Positions 8,693 through 16,243 of a stretch of DNA of 56,025 nucleotides are shown piece after piece; position 1 is the stretch's first letter, and each line of letters begins with the position of its first letter. The stretch is from Macrococcoides goetzii (GTDB lineage: Bacteria; Bacillota; Bacilli; Staphylococcales; Staphylococcaceae), in contig NZ_MJBI02000009.1 of NCBI RefSeq assembly GCF_002742385.2, positions 1 to 56,025 on the forward strand, written 5' to 3'. The notes below the pieces were generated by a model, which saw only the letters and a list, made by a program, of their open reading frames with translations, did no database searches and was not told the DNA's origin. The translations under genes were made by a program, and so were the position numbers.

Positions 8693-9444
8693 TCCATTAG
8701 TTCTTCTTCAATTAAACGTTGTTCACCTTTTAAAAATTGACGATACCCAATCTTACTAATTTGTATGCTCACTTCGTATAACAACAACATTGGGAATGAG
8801 AACATCAAATATGAAATTAAATCCGGCGGTGAGATCAATGCAGTAATCACAAATAAAGCAAAATACGCGTATTTTCGATTTTTCTTTAGGAACATCGGTG
8901 TAACAATACCTAGTCGTGTTAGGAATAACAACAGTATCGGTAACTGGAATAAGAATCCAAATGGAATCGTAAATCTCAGCATTTCGTTGAAATACTCCCT
9001 GACACCAATCATCTGATTAACCCCCATCTCACTCGCAAGTCCAATCGTGAACTGAATCAAATAAGGAAATACATAAAAATAACTAAAACTGAGTCCTGCT
9101 AGAAATAAAATTAAACTGATTGGAATGTATGATAATGTTGCACGACGTTCTTTTGGATGTAATCCCGGAGAGATAAATGCCCATAACTGATATAAAATGA
9201 CTGGCGATATAATGATCAGTGCAATAATCATAATCACTGTAATATAAATCGTTAACGGGTCACTCACTTTGAAATAATGCAGTTCAATACCTTTAGGTAC
9301 ATCATCTTTTGTTAAGAATTTCGTAACAGGTTTACCAAAGTAAAATCCTACTGCCGTCCCAGCTACTAAACAATAGAGCACGACCATAATGCGCTTACGT
9401 AACTCGTCCAAATGCTCAACAACGGTTAAATCATCTTTATTCAT
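8689..9444 (-). CDS. tatC: Twin-arginine translocase subunit TatC
   Basis: A 251-residue polytopic membrane protein with six hydrophobic segments. The N-terminal hallmark VEHLDELRKRIM is the TatC signal-peptide-recognition region, and FISPGLHPKERR is the conserved loop. With TatA it forms the minimal Tat pathway, which exports folded proteins with twin-Arg signals. It lies about 60 bases downstream of tatA, with a hairpin between the two genes. Confidence 0.95.
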   Translation of the reverse strand: MNKDDLTVVEHLDELRKRIMVVLYCLVAGTAVGFYFGKPVTKFLTKDDVPKGIELHYFKVSDPLTIYITVIMIIALIIISPVILYQLWAFISPGLHPKERRATLSYIPISLILFLAGLSFSYFYVFPYLIQFTIGLASEMGVNQMIGVREYFNEMLRFTIPFGFLFQLPILLLFLTRLGIVTPMFLKKNRKYAYFALFVITALISPPDLISYLMFSFPMLLLYEVSIQISKIGYRQFLKGEQRLIEEELMD

Positions 9445-9468
9445 CTAAGGAATGAACCTCCTCATAAA

Positions 9469-9494
9469 AAAACGGCAAACACTGTCGCCGTTTT
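9469..9494 (-). terminator. Attenuator hairpin between tatA and tatC
   Basis: AAAACGGC/GCCGTTTT stem followed by seven T on the minus strand, placed between tatA and tatC. It would lower tatC expression relative to tatA, which fits the excess of TatA in Tat complexes (inference). Confidence 0.7.
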
Positions 9495-9505
9495 GAATTT
9501 CTAAA

Positions 9506-9700
9506 TTATTTTACGTCTTTATCATTTTTATCATGGTCTTTCATAATACCATCTGTAGCATCTTTAAATTCTTTTAAAGATGTACCCATTGCACGACCGA
9601 ATTCTGGTAATTTCTTAGGTCCGAAAATAATTAACGCAATGACTCCTAAGAAAATAGCAATTGCAGGTGATATCATACCAACTGTATTAACAAATAACAT
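9506..9700 (-). CDS. tatA: Twin-arginine translocase subunit TatA
   Basis: A 64-residue protein with one N-terminal membrane helix (AIAIFLGVIALIIFGPKKLP) containing the FGPKKLPEFGRAMG hinge and amphipathic helix diagnostic of TatA, then a charged tail. It lies just downstream of rex, and tatA-tatC probably follow it in one transcript. Confidence 0.95.
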   Translation of the reverse strand: MLFVNTVGMISPAIAIFLGVIALIIFGPKKLPEFGRAMGTSLKEFKDATDGIMKDHDKNDKDVK

Positions 9701-9712
9701 CTATTTTACCCC

Positions 9713-10345
9713 CTAATGATTTTTCATAAAGAATATTAGCGACTGTAATTCAACACCTAAATCGATGTGATGCACGTGCACCCCATTAGGCACTGTTAAA
9801 CGTTCTGGTGTAAAGTTTAATATACCTTTTATTTCTGCTTTTGTCACTCTATTTGCCACGTCTTGTGCAACCGCACCTGGTACTGTTAATATTACAACTT
9901 GAATGCCTGTTTCTTCAACAATTTTTTCGAAATCCTTCATATCTTCGACAGTAATCTTACCAATCGTCTTTCCGATAGAAGATGAGCTTGTATCAAAGGC
10001 TGCTGTAATCTTCATGCGATCATTGATTGAGAAGTTATAATTAACCAGTGCAGTTCCCAGATTCCCTACTCCGATAATCGCAACTTTTGTAATCATGTCC
10101 TGCTGCAAAGTTGTCTTAAAAAAGTTTAATAAAAAGTTAACGTTGTAGCCATATCCTTTTTTTCCTAGCTCACCAAAATAAGAAAAATCTCTTCGTATTG
10201 TTGCCGAATCAATTTGTAAGCCTTCACTTAGCTCCTTACTACTGACTCTTTCCACATTTGAATTATATAACGTATTCACAAAACGATAATATAAAGGAAG
10301 TCTCTTTAGTGTGGCTTTAGGAATCTTTATTTCGTCCTTTGACAC
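9713..10345 (-). CDS. rex: Redox-sensing transcriptional repressor Rex
   Basis: A 210-residue protein with an N-terminal winged helix (IPKATLKRLPLYYRFVNTL; RRDFSYFGELGKKGYGYNV) and a Rossmann NADH-binding domain (IIGVGNLGTALVNYNF). The C-terminal helix LGVELQSLIFFMKN matches the domain-swapping helix. I prefer GTG at 10345, which has AGGTGAG upstream and aligns with known Rex starts, over TTG at 10363, which has no ribosome binding site. Rex represses fermentation and anaerobic genes when NADH is low. Palindromes upstream suggest autoregulation. Confidence 0.93.
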   Translation of the reverse strand: MSKDEIKIPKATLKRLPLYYRFVNTLYNSNVERVSSKELSEGLQIDSATIRRDFSYFGELGKKGYGYNVNFLLNFFKTTLQQDMITKVAIIGVGNLGTALVNYNFSINDRMKITAAFDTSSSSIGKTIGKITVEDMKDFEKIVEETGIQVVILTVPGAVAQDVANRVTKAEIKGILNFTPERLTVPNGVHVHHIDLGVELQSLIFFMKNH

Positions 10346-10369
10346 CCTACTCACCTGTTTCAAGTAAAT

Positions 10370-10438
10370 TTGTGATAGATTTCACATCACTTTTGATTAT
10401 AACACTTAACATATTAATTGACTATGTGAAATTTCACA
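10370..10438. promoter_or_regulatory. Two candidate Rex operators
   Basis: TGTGAAATTTCACA at 10425-10438 is a perfect 14-bp palindrome resembling the Rex box TTGTGAAxxxxTTCACAA. TTGTGATAGATTTCACA at 10370-10386 is a weaker match. They lie between divergent rex and the ABC-F gene, so both could be under redox control. Confidence 0.65.
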
Positions 10439-10501
10439 AAACTGATTAAAATATTCCCACCTCATCGTCCTTCATGTACAATGAAAGTGAGGTGAAATAA
10501 C

Positions 10502-12418
10502 TTGATATTATTACAAGCAAGCAATTTAACTAAATCGTACTCAGGTGAAAATATATTTTCGAATGTGAAATTCGAAGTTAAATCTAACGACCGTATCGCT
10601 ATTGTCGGAAGAAATGGTGCTGGTAAAACCACTTTAATGAAGATTCTAGCTGGCACTGAAGATTACGATACTGGTAATCTTTCAATGGCTAAAAATATCA
10701 GACTCGGCTATCTTACTCAGCAAATGACTTTGAATGCAGAAGGAACCGTCTACGAAGCGATGAAAAAACCGTTCCTTCATCTGGAAAAAATGCAGCAGGA
10801 ATTAGACAAAATTGCTTTGTATTTAAGCGAAGAAAGTCATAATGCGCACACGGATGCATATCAGGAAAAATTAACGAGTTATGAGAAATTACAGCAACAA
10901 TTTGAAGCTCAGGATGGATATCTTTACGAAACTAAGATTAAAACAGTGCTCACGGGTCTCAACTTCAAACCCGAAGACTTTGACCAGAAAATCGATACTT
11001 TTTCAGGTGGACAAAAGACACGTCTTGCTCTAGCTGAAATGCTACTTCATAATCCTGACTTACTACTTCTCGATGAGCCTACTAACCATCTCGACATGGA
11101 TACAACTGCCTGGCTCGAAAATTATTTAACGACGTATGATGGTGCCATCGTAATTATCTCACACGACCGTTACTTTTTAGATAAAGTGGTAAACACAGTA
11201 TACGATGTTGCATTAGGTCAAGTTCAGAAATATGTCGGTAACTATTCAAAATTCATTGAACAACGTGATCAATTTTACGAAAAGATGCAGGCACAGTATG
11301 AACGACAACAGGCTGAGATTAAACGTTTGGAAACCTTTGTCCAAAAAAATATTACACGTGCATCAACGAGTGGTATGGCGAAATCACGTCGTAAAGTACT
11401 TGAAAAGATGACAAAGATTGATATTCCGAAACAAGACGATCATTCTATGAATTTAAGATTTAATATTCAGAAGGAAACAGGAAATGATGTGTTACGTATC
11501 GATGACCTTGCTATCGGCTATGATACACCACTTGCTGAACATTTAAATTTAGATATAAAAAAACAGGATGCTGTTGCATTTATCGGACCAAACGGAATCG
11601 GTAAGACAACACTTATTAAAACCATCGCCAAACAGTTAACTGCACTACACGGTGATATTAAATATGGTGCTAATCTTTCTATCGGCTATTACGATCAAAA
11701 GCAAGCTGAATTTTCTTCAAATAATACTGTACTAGAAGAATTATGGCAGTACTATCCAACGATGCCTGAAAAAGATATTCGTACAGTACTTGGCCGTTTC
11801 CTCTTCGTCCAGGATGATGTGAAAAAGATTATCAATGATTTATCAGGAGGAGAAAAAGCGAGATTACAACTTGCAAAGCTTAGTCTTGAAGAAAACAATG
11901 TATTAATTCTTGATGAGCCGACTAACCACCTGGATATTGATGCAAAAGAAGTACTTGAAGACGCACTTATCCATTATCCCGGCACCTTGTTATTTGTTAG
12001 CCATGATCGTTATTTCATCAATAAAATAGCAACAAAGATATTCCAGATGACAGATAAGGGTGGAAAGCTGTTCCTCGGCGACTATTCATATTTCATCGAA
12101 AAAGAAGAAGAACGATTAGCCCACGAAAGCTTAATCGAACAGGAGTCAAAGCAAATTACTAAAGAAACGACCAACGATGACTTTAAAGCGAACCAAAAGG
12201 AAAGACGTAAACTAGAGCGACAATTAGAAAGTACGGAAAAAGATATTCAGCACCTGGAAAGTCAAATTAGTAGTATAGAGGAACAACTTACGCAACCAGA
12301 AGTATTTAACAACCATGAAAAATCTCATGCTTTAAATGAAGAACTCATTACATTAAATCAAACACTCGAACAAAAAGTCGAACAGTGGACAGAATTAGAA
12401 TTAGCATTAGAAAATTAA
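10502..12418 (+). CDS. ABC-F family ATPase (YdiF-like)
   Basis: A 638-residue soluble ABC-F protein with two ABC domains. First: GRNGAGKTT, FSGGQKTRLALAE and LLLLDEPTNHLD. Second: GPNGIGKTT, LSGGEKARLQLA and LILDEPTNHLD. A P-site-tip-type linker containing RASTSGMAKSRRKVLEKM lies between them, and a C-terminal coiled coil follows (about 560-638). It has no membrane segments. ABC-F proteins act on ribosomes in translation or resistance; the B. subtilis gene beside gcp is ydiF, matching this position. The start is TTG with GAGGTGA upstream. Confidence 0.9.
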   Translation: MILLQASNLTKSYSGENIFSNVKFEVKSNDRIAIVGRNGAGKTTLMKILAGTEDYDTGNLSMAKNIRLGYLTQQMTLNAEGTVYEAMKKPFLHLEKMQQELDKIALYLSEESHNAHTDAYQEKLTSYEKLQQQFEAQDGYLYETKIKTVLTGLNFKPEDFDQKIDTFSGGQKTRLALAEMLLHNPDLLLLDEPTNHLDMDTTAWLENYLTTYDGAIVIISHDRYFLDKVVNTVYDVALGQVQKYVGNYSKFIEQRDQFYEKMQAQYERQQAEIKRLETFVQKNITRASTSGMAKSRRKVLEKMTKIDIPKQDDHSMNLRFNIQKETGNDVLRIDDLAIGYDTPLAEHLNLDIKKQDAVAFIGPNGIGKTTLIKTIAKQLTALHGDIKYGANLSIGYYDQKQAEFSSNNTVLEELWQYYPTMPEKDIRTVLGRFLFVQDDVKKIINDLSGGEKARLQLAKLSLEENNVLILDEPTNHLDIDAKEVLEDALIHYPGTLLFVSHDRYFINKIATKIFQMTDKGGKLFLGDYSYFIEKEEERLAHESLIEQESKQITKETTNDDFKANQKERRKLERQLESTEKDIQHLESQISSIEEQLTQPEVFNNHEKSHALNEELITLNQTLEQKVEQWTELELALEN

Positions 12419-12438
12419 CCGGCAAAGCCGGTTTTTTT
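12419..12438 (+). terminator. Terminator of the ABC-F gene
   Basis: CCGGC-AAA-GCCGG stem directly after the stop codon, followed by seven T. Confidence 0.9.
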
Positions 12439-12573
12439 GTACACAAAGTTATACACAATAAAAATCCTTTTATTACACTAATCCACAGAGTTATCCTAGT
12501 TATCCACAGAAAATGTGTATGATATTATGATTAATTTCGTGTAATACTCCCTATTGACAATAAGTTATACACA
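12437..12573. promoter_or_regulatory. DnaA-box cluster beside attL
   Basis: Three exact TTATNCACA boxes on the plus strand (TTATACACA at 12449 and 12565, TTATCCACA at 12500) plus single-mismatch copies at 12437, 12479 and 12514 (the last inverted). A further perfect inverted box lies at 12788 inside the prophage, and a one-mismatch copy at 52564 just beyond attR. The density in about 135 bp is well above chance even in AT-rich DNA. Confidence 0.7.
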
Positions 12574-12586
12574 TTTTGTGCACAAC

Positions 12587-12609
12587 TTGTGTACAAGTAC
12601 ATGTGTTCG
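12587..12609 (+). other. attL core
   Basis: A 23-bp sequence beginning TTGTGTACAAGTAC and ending ATGTGTTCG, repeated exactly at 52541-52563. It contains the palindrome CTTGTGTACAAG-like core and is preceded by TTGTGCACAA. It lies in the intergenic region after the ABC-F gene, with no tRNA involved. Confidence 0.9.
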
Positions 12610-12633
12610 ATGATTATTTTTTATTGTATTTTC

Positions 12634-12657
12634 AAAACATTGATATGTCAATGTTTT
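12634..12657 (+). terminator. Hairpin just inside attL
   Basis: Perfect ten-base stem AAAACATTGA/TCAATGTTTT with a TATG loop and a short T tail. It could insulate the prophage from host read-through. Confidence 0.5.
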
Positions 12658-12712
12658 TGGGGGGATGTATCAATTACATGAAATTATCAATATCATCCGT
12701 TTTATCGGTTAT

Positions 12713-12848
12713 TGTCGGTAATAATCGACTAAACTGTCGGAAGATTGTCGGAACGTGCTATTAAAATCAAATAAACATACCATACTATGTGGATAAACTG
12801 TCGGAAGTCTAGGGAGACTTGGAAGTGCATAATAATATAGTTCCGACA
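12713..12848. other. Candidate integrase arm-type sites, left arm
   Basis: TGTCGGAA occurs at 12735, 12746 and 12799, as the inverted TTCCGACA at 12841, and as the variant TGTCGGT at 12713. The same octamer occurs twice at the end of the integrase gene in the right arm. The clustering near both att sites fits arm binding by a lambda-type integrase. Confidence 0.55.
12812..12826 (-). repeat. Left-arm copy of the dispersed CTCCC element core
   Basis: On the minus strand this reads ACTTCCAAGTCTCCC, identical to the core of the 23-bp element at 51272 and one base different from that at 48985. It lies 6 bases from a TGTCGGAA site. Confidence 0.75.
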
Positions 12849-12860
12849 TTCGTCTTAATC

Positions 12861-12887
12861 ACCGAAATATTAATAATTCGGTTTTTT
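12861..12887 (+). terminator. Intrinsic terminator upstream of the attL cassette
   Basis: ACCGAA/TTCGGT stem with a 10-base A/T loop followed by six T. It isolates the cassette promoter from upstream transcription. Confidence 0.6.
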
Positions 12888-12911
12888 AGCCATAAAATGA
12901 AACTTTATAAA

Positions 12912-12971
12912 TATCTTATGGATAGGTGTTGACGTACTTAAACATATCGAGTAATATATAGACATAAGATA
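12912..12971. promoter_or_regulatory. Sigma-A promoter flanked by an inverted repeat
   Basis: TTGACG at 12929-12934 and TAATAT at 12952-12957 are separated by 17 bases, a near-consensus housekeeping promoter. A perfect nine-base inverted repeat, TATCTTATG (12912-12920) and CATAAGATA (12963-12971), brackets it. This arrangement suits an autorepressor, and the downstream small HTH protein is the obvious candidate (inference). Confidence 0.75.
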
Positions 12972-13006
12972 ATAACAAATTAAAAACAAAAAGGAGATTG
13001 ATTGAG

Positions 13007-13252
13007 ATGACTATTTTATGGACTGGTAAAACTACTGATATGAAAAAGGTTTATAATGCTGAAGGAGAAACTTATAAAGAGGTTTATGAAAATATCGTAG
13101 ATAAATATGGTTATGATGTATTTGATGAAGATGTAATGGCTGCCTTTGAATTGATCGAAGTTAAGGAAGATGATGACTACTATAATTTAATTTCTGATAG
13201 CAAATCTGAATACTATTATAGCGTGTTTGAATTTGAAGAAGATGAAGAATAA
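13007..13252 (+). CDS. Small highly acidic protein, accessory (anti-CRISPR-like layout)
   Basis: An 81-residue protein from the ATG at 13007; AGGAG at 12992 is ten bases upstream, and the in-frame TTG at 12998 is too close to it. About 24 Asp/Glu against 7 Lys gives a strongly negative charge, ending FEFEEDEE, with aromatic residues throughout. There is no signal peptide or membrane segment, and no family I recognise. Its stop overlaps the start of an HTH gene by one base. Position in the lysogenic-conversion slot beside attL, on the opposite strand to the late genes, marks it as accessory cargo. A DNA mimic, anti-CRISPR, anti-restriction protein or antitoxin are all possible. Confidence 0.8.
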   Translation: MTILWTGKTTDMKKVYNAEGETYKEVYENIVDKYGYDVFDEDVMAAFELIEVKEDDDYYNLISDSKSEYYYSVFEFEEDEE

Positions 13253-13425
13253 TGAGAAAAGAAATACAGTCACTATTAGATAGTAATATCTCAGCTAATC
13301 AAATCGAACGCGACACTAAAGTTAGTAAAGCAGTAATTAGTAAGTTACGTAATAAACAACGTAATTTAGATGATATAACATTAAAAACTGCTGAAACGCT
13401 TTATGAGTACTATATAAATAAATAG
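13252..13425 (+). CDS. Small XRE-like helix-turn-helix protein (Aca-like candidate)
   Basis: A 57-residue protein whose ATG overlaps the preceding TAA by one base. Residues about 13-45 form a helix-turn-helix: ISANQIERDTKVSKAVISKL, then RNKQRNLDDITLKTAETLYEYY. There is no effector domain, so it is probably an autoregulator of the two-gene operon, binding around the promoter at 12929-12957. Anti-CRISPR-associated (Aca) regulators are small HTH proteins encoded directly after acr genes; the layout fits, but no sequence identity to a known Aca was tested. Confidence 0.85.
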   Translation: MRKEIQSLLDSNISANQIERDTKVSKAVISKLRNKQRNLDDITLKTAETLYEYYINK

Positions 13426-13429
13426 CCAT

Positions 13430-13473
13430 AAAAAATAACCCTACCTATCAAATGATAAGTAGGGTTATTTTTT
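13430..13473. terminator. Bidirectional terminator between cassette and endolysin
   Basis: A 21-base stem (AAAAAATAACCCTACCTATCA against its complement with one mismatch) with A/T tails, serving the plus-strand HTH gene and the minus-strand endolysin gene. Confidence 0.9.
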
Positions 13474-13490
13474 GTGGTCTAAATACTTAT

Positions 13491-15083
13491 TTATTTAAAG
13501 TTCGGTCTAACTATAGCAATCAATCCAAAGAAATTACACGTTCTAATTGTACATGGCATAGTTCCAGAACCATCATAGTTTTGTTCGATTATTGTCATGC
13601 CATTTTCACCAGCTTCAAGGCACATTGCTACATGACCTGCAATACTTCCGTAAATTTGATAATAAAAAATAAGCATATCCCCTTTTTGAGGTTTACGCTT
13701 ACCGTCATAAATGATTATTTCAGATTCATTTTGAAGTACCGCTCTGTTATCAATGTGAATATTTTTAGCATACATCCCACTCAATGAATGGTTGAATAAT
13801 GAATGCCAATACGCATTTGCAGCGTCATAACATTGTAGTTTAAAGCGATTGTCCCAGTCTATATACTTATCTTTCATACTCCATAAATAATTGACCGCTT
13901 CTTCTTGAGTTAATCGTGCAATCTTTTTATTTGTGTTAACTTTAACAGGCGCTTTCTTTTTTGCAGTTACTTTTGGTTTAGTTTCTGATGGTTTTGCAAC
14001 TTTTAATAATTGTTTAGGGAATATTGTGTCAGACTTAAGATTGTTCCATTTCTTTAAATCTGAAACGCTTACTTTGTGTTGTTCTGCAATTTTAAATAAA
14101 TAGTCACCAGGCTTAACTGTGTAGATATCATTATTTTTATTAGTAGATTTTTTTTTAGTTGTTGCTTTCTTTTTCATGGATATAAAGGTTTTTGTTTTCT
14201 TTATAGTATCTTTATGCACCCATCCATTATTTTTATTGCTGTACGTTCTGCACCATGTATTTCCTTGTGCATCTTTAATTTCTTGGAATATATAAACTTC
14301 TATCCCTTTTTTAACAATGCCTATTTCTTCGCCAAAAGAAAAATCATTTAATGTAGATCCTTTTCTCTTTCTTAATGAAGCATCATATTTAATTGTACCT
14401 TTGTAATAAGCTTTAGATGACATACTTAATATTGATTTTGCTTTTTTAGGATTAGCAGTTATAACTTTTTCAGGTTTTGGTGCTACCTTTTTAACAGGTG
14501 CATCACCTTTCATGTATTTAATGATTAAATCATCAATAATCTTCATATCACTTCTCTTATAGCCACAAGCTTCTAATAAATTACCTGGATCTTGTTTATC
14601 TGATTGTATGTTTTGGTGTCCTGGTAAATGTGTTTTAGGGTTTAACGTCCACGAATTACAAAGTGCAGCCATTATTCGACATCCGTTATCAAGGGATTTT
14701 AAGCTACGGGATTGAGAAGAAAAATATGAAAATTCAATTCCGAACGCTATATCGTTTGCATCATCACCATAATGAAAATTATCTTGAGTGGTATTATAAA
14801 GAACATGCCACGCTTTTTCTGTTACAGGAATACAAATGATACATTCAACATCATCCACAAAAATGTGTGCCGAAGCTACTTGGTTCCATGAAATATTATA
14901 AGTGTTCTTAAAATAATTCACGTTAGCTTGTGCAGAAGTATCTTTGTTTCCTGTATCATGAATCACTGCAAATTTAGGAACACCACTATCTAGCCTTTGC
15001 CCTGTACGTCTTGTTCCAATAGGTAAAAAATCGGTGTACACTGGTACACCGTTCCACACACCAATTTTCTTTTTAGTCAACAC
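13491..15083 (-). CDS. Endolysin: amidase - SH3b - LysM - CHAP
   Basis: About 530 residues from GTG 15083 (the frame is open to 15092; TTG 15080 is also possible). Order: N-terminal Amidase_2 (about 35-175) with Zn ligands His42 (VIHDTG), His156 (PGHQN) and Asp165 (DPG); a bacterial SH3 domain (about 225-295); a Lys-rich linker; a LysM (about 318-364, [19 protein letters not shown]); and a C-terminal CHAP domain (about 388-530) with Cys418 (LQCYD), His484 (AGHVAM) and Asn502 (EQNYDG). Staphylococcal lysins usually run CHAP-amidase-SH3b, so this reversed four-domain order is uncommon. It follows the holin gene and overlaps its end. Confidence 0.92.
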   Translation of the reverse strand: MLTKKKIGVWNGVPVYTDFLPIGTRRTGQRLDSGVPKFAVIHDTGNKDTSAQANVNYFKNTYNISWNQVASAHIFVDDVECIICIPVTEKAWHVLYNTTQDNFHYGDDANDIAFGIEFSYFSSQSRSLKSLDNGCRIMAALCNSWTLNPKTHLPGHQNIQSDKQDPGNLLEACGYKRSDMKIIDDLIIKYMKGDAPVKKVAPKPEKVITANPKKAKSILSMSSKAYYKGTIKYDASLRKRKGSTLNDFSFGEEIGIVKKGIEVYIFQEIKDAQGNTWCRTYSNKNNGWVHKDTIKKTKTFISMKKKATTKKKSTNKNNDIYTVKPGDYLFKIAEQHKVSVSDLKKWNNLKSDTIFPKQLLKVAKPSETKPKVTAKKKAPVKVNTNKKIARLTQEEAVNYLWSMKDKYIDWDNRFKLQCYDAANAYWHSLFNHSLSGMYAKNIHIDNRAVLQNESEIIIYDGKRKPQKGDMLIFYYQIYGSIAGHVAMCLEAGENGMTIIEQNYDGSGTMPCTIRTCNFFGLIAIVRPNFK

Positions 15084-15414
15084 GTCCACCACCTAAACCT
15101 TCATTTGGGTTATCTGAGTTATCGACATTGATTTCAGATTCTTCTTGAACAACTTTAGGTCCCTTGAAGTCTACTTCACCTTGATCTAACTGTTTTTTAA
15201 ACTCTTGAGCTTTCTGAGCATTTTCAGTGTGATTATTGTTGTACCAGTAAGCTAAACAACTCGAAAACACTAACCACAGTAACATCACAAATTCTTCTAC
15301 ATCTTCCTCCACAAAAGGTAATGGAGATTTATCAAACATTACTAATGCAGCGTTGATTAATGCCAGTGTTAAATTAACTAATCTTGCTAATGTATATCCA
15401 TCTATTTTTTTCAT
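15073..15414 (-). CDS. Phage holin (SPP1-like family)
   Basis: A 113-residue protein with two hydrophobic segments ([19 protein letters not shown] and [16 protein letters not shown]) and a long charged tail ending GLGGGRVD, as in the SPP1-type holins of staphylococcal phages. Strong GGAGGG before the ATG. It should permeabilise the membrane to release or activate the endolysin encoded immediately downstream. Confidence 0.9.
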   Translation of the reverse strand: MKKIDGYTLARLVNLTLALINAALVMFDKSPLPFVEEDVEEFVMLLWLVFSSCLAYWYNNNHTENAQKAQEFKKQLDQGEVDFKGPKVVQEESEINVDNSDNPNEGLGGGRVD

Positions 15415-15435
15415 ATAAAACCCTCCATAAAAAGA

Positions 15436-15876
15436 CTAGCGACGTAATGAATCACAGTCGTCTAGTCCATTCTTTTCTTTTATTTTTCGTGCTTTTTCTT
15501 CTTCAGTAATGTCTATTAATTTCAATAAATCCGTGAATAGCCATATTGATACTAAACTTAGTACACCAAATGCGATATTTGGATAGTTAATTAAGAAAGA
15601 TGCATTGATGAATAAGTAATAAATCATACCAATAACATGAACGATTGTTATCAGTCCATATTTCCTAGTGAATAGATTAGCTAAATATAGTAGCGACACA
15701 CCTAAACTTATCCATGCTAAATTATTCTGTGTACCTACCATACCGATGTAAGTATCATAAATGTCACCTGATTTTCCGTTCGTCGAAGTAAAAAGTTCTG
15801 GCTCAACAGATAACGTAAACCAAACATACAAACTGAACATCATTACAAATATTTCGTTATATTTCGGACTTCGCAT
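15436..15876 (-). CDS. Four-helix phage membrane protein of the lysis region
   Basis: A 146-residue protein with about four hydrophobic segments (EIFVMMFSLYVWFTLSV; NLAWISLGVSLLYLANLF; GLITIVHVIGMIYYLFINAS; IAFGVLSLVSIWLFTDLL) and a charged C-terminus. I do not recognise a family. The position between a XhlA-like protein and the holin suggests a role in lysis or its timing. The distal end contains a GACTAG.GAC/GTCGTCTAGTC inverted repeat that might attenuate transcription. Confidence 0.7.
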   Translation of the reverse strand: MRSPKYNEIFVMMFSLYVWFTLSVEPELFTSTNGKSGDIYDTYIGMVGTQNNLAWISLGVSLLYLANLFTRKYGLITIVHVIGMIYYLFINASFLINYPNIAFGVLSLVSIWLFTDLLKLIDITEEEKARKIKEKNGLDDCDSLRR

Positions 15877-16172
15877 TAAACCACCCCCAATTTATTCAGA
15901 ATGTACATCACAACTGCGCCGACACCTGTAGTGAGTGCAGTTTTTTTTATAGTTTTACTTAACTCTTTATTACTGTCTATGACAGCTTTTGCATCTCCAA
16001 GCTCTTCTTTTAATTCTCTGAATTCTTCTTCGACTTTATTGATTCTATCTTCATTACTCTTACTTCGCTCTTGCAAATTGTCGATACTTGTATCAATGTA
16101 ATTGAGTATCGCTATCCACGCTTCAGTGCCGAGATTATCAACTCGATCAATAAACCTTTTTATCACACGCAC
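15876..16172 (-). CDS. XhlA-like holin-associated protein
   Basis: A 98-residue protein: soluble N-terminus, central coiled coil (about 30-75, IDNLQERSKSNEDRINKVEE) and one C-terminal membrane helix (ALTTGVGAVVMYILNKLGVV). This is the architecture of hemolysin XhlA proteins, which act with a holin in lysis of Bacillus prophages. The start may be GTG 16172 or GTG 16166; the latter is better spaced from GAGGTGAT. The stop abuts the next gene. Confidence 0.72.
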   Translation of the reverse strand: MRVIKRFIDRVDNLGTEAWIAILNYIDTSIDNLQERSKSNEDRINKVEEEFRELKEELGDAKAVIDSNKELSKTIKKTALTTGVGAVVMYILNKLGVV

Positions 16173-16202
16173 ATCACCTCTTTATTTATTTCTATTTATA
16201 AT

Positions 16203-16240
16203 AAAAACCCCTAACTAATTAAAGTTAGAGGTTGGGTATT
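16203..16240 (-). terminator. Terminator after the fibre gene
   Basis: CCTCTAACT/AGTTAGGGG imperfect stem with a TTAATT loop followed by T-rich sequence on the minus strand, separating the long tail-fibre gene from the lysis genes. Confidence 0.6.
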
Positions 16241-16243
16241 TTT

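Noticed and set aside
12587-12609. tRNA-gene attachment site
   Set aside because: The 23-bp core and flanks cannot fold as a tRNA end; integration is intergenic.
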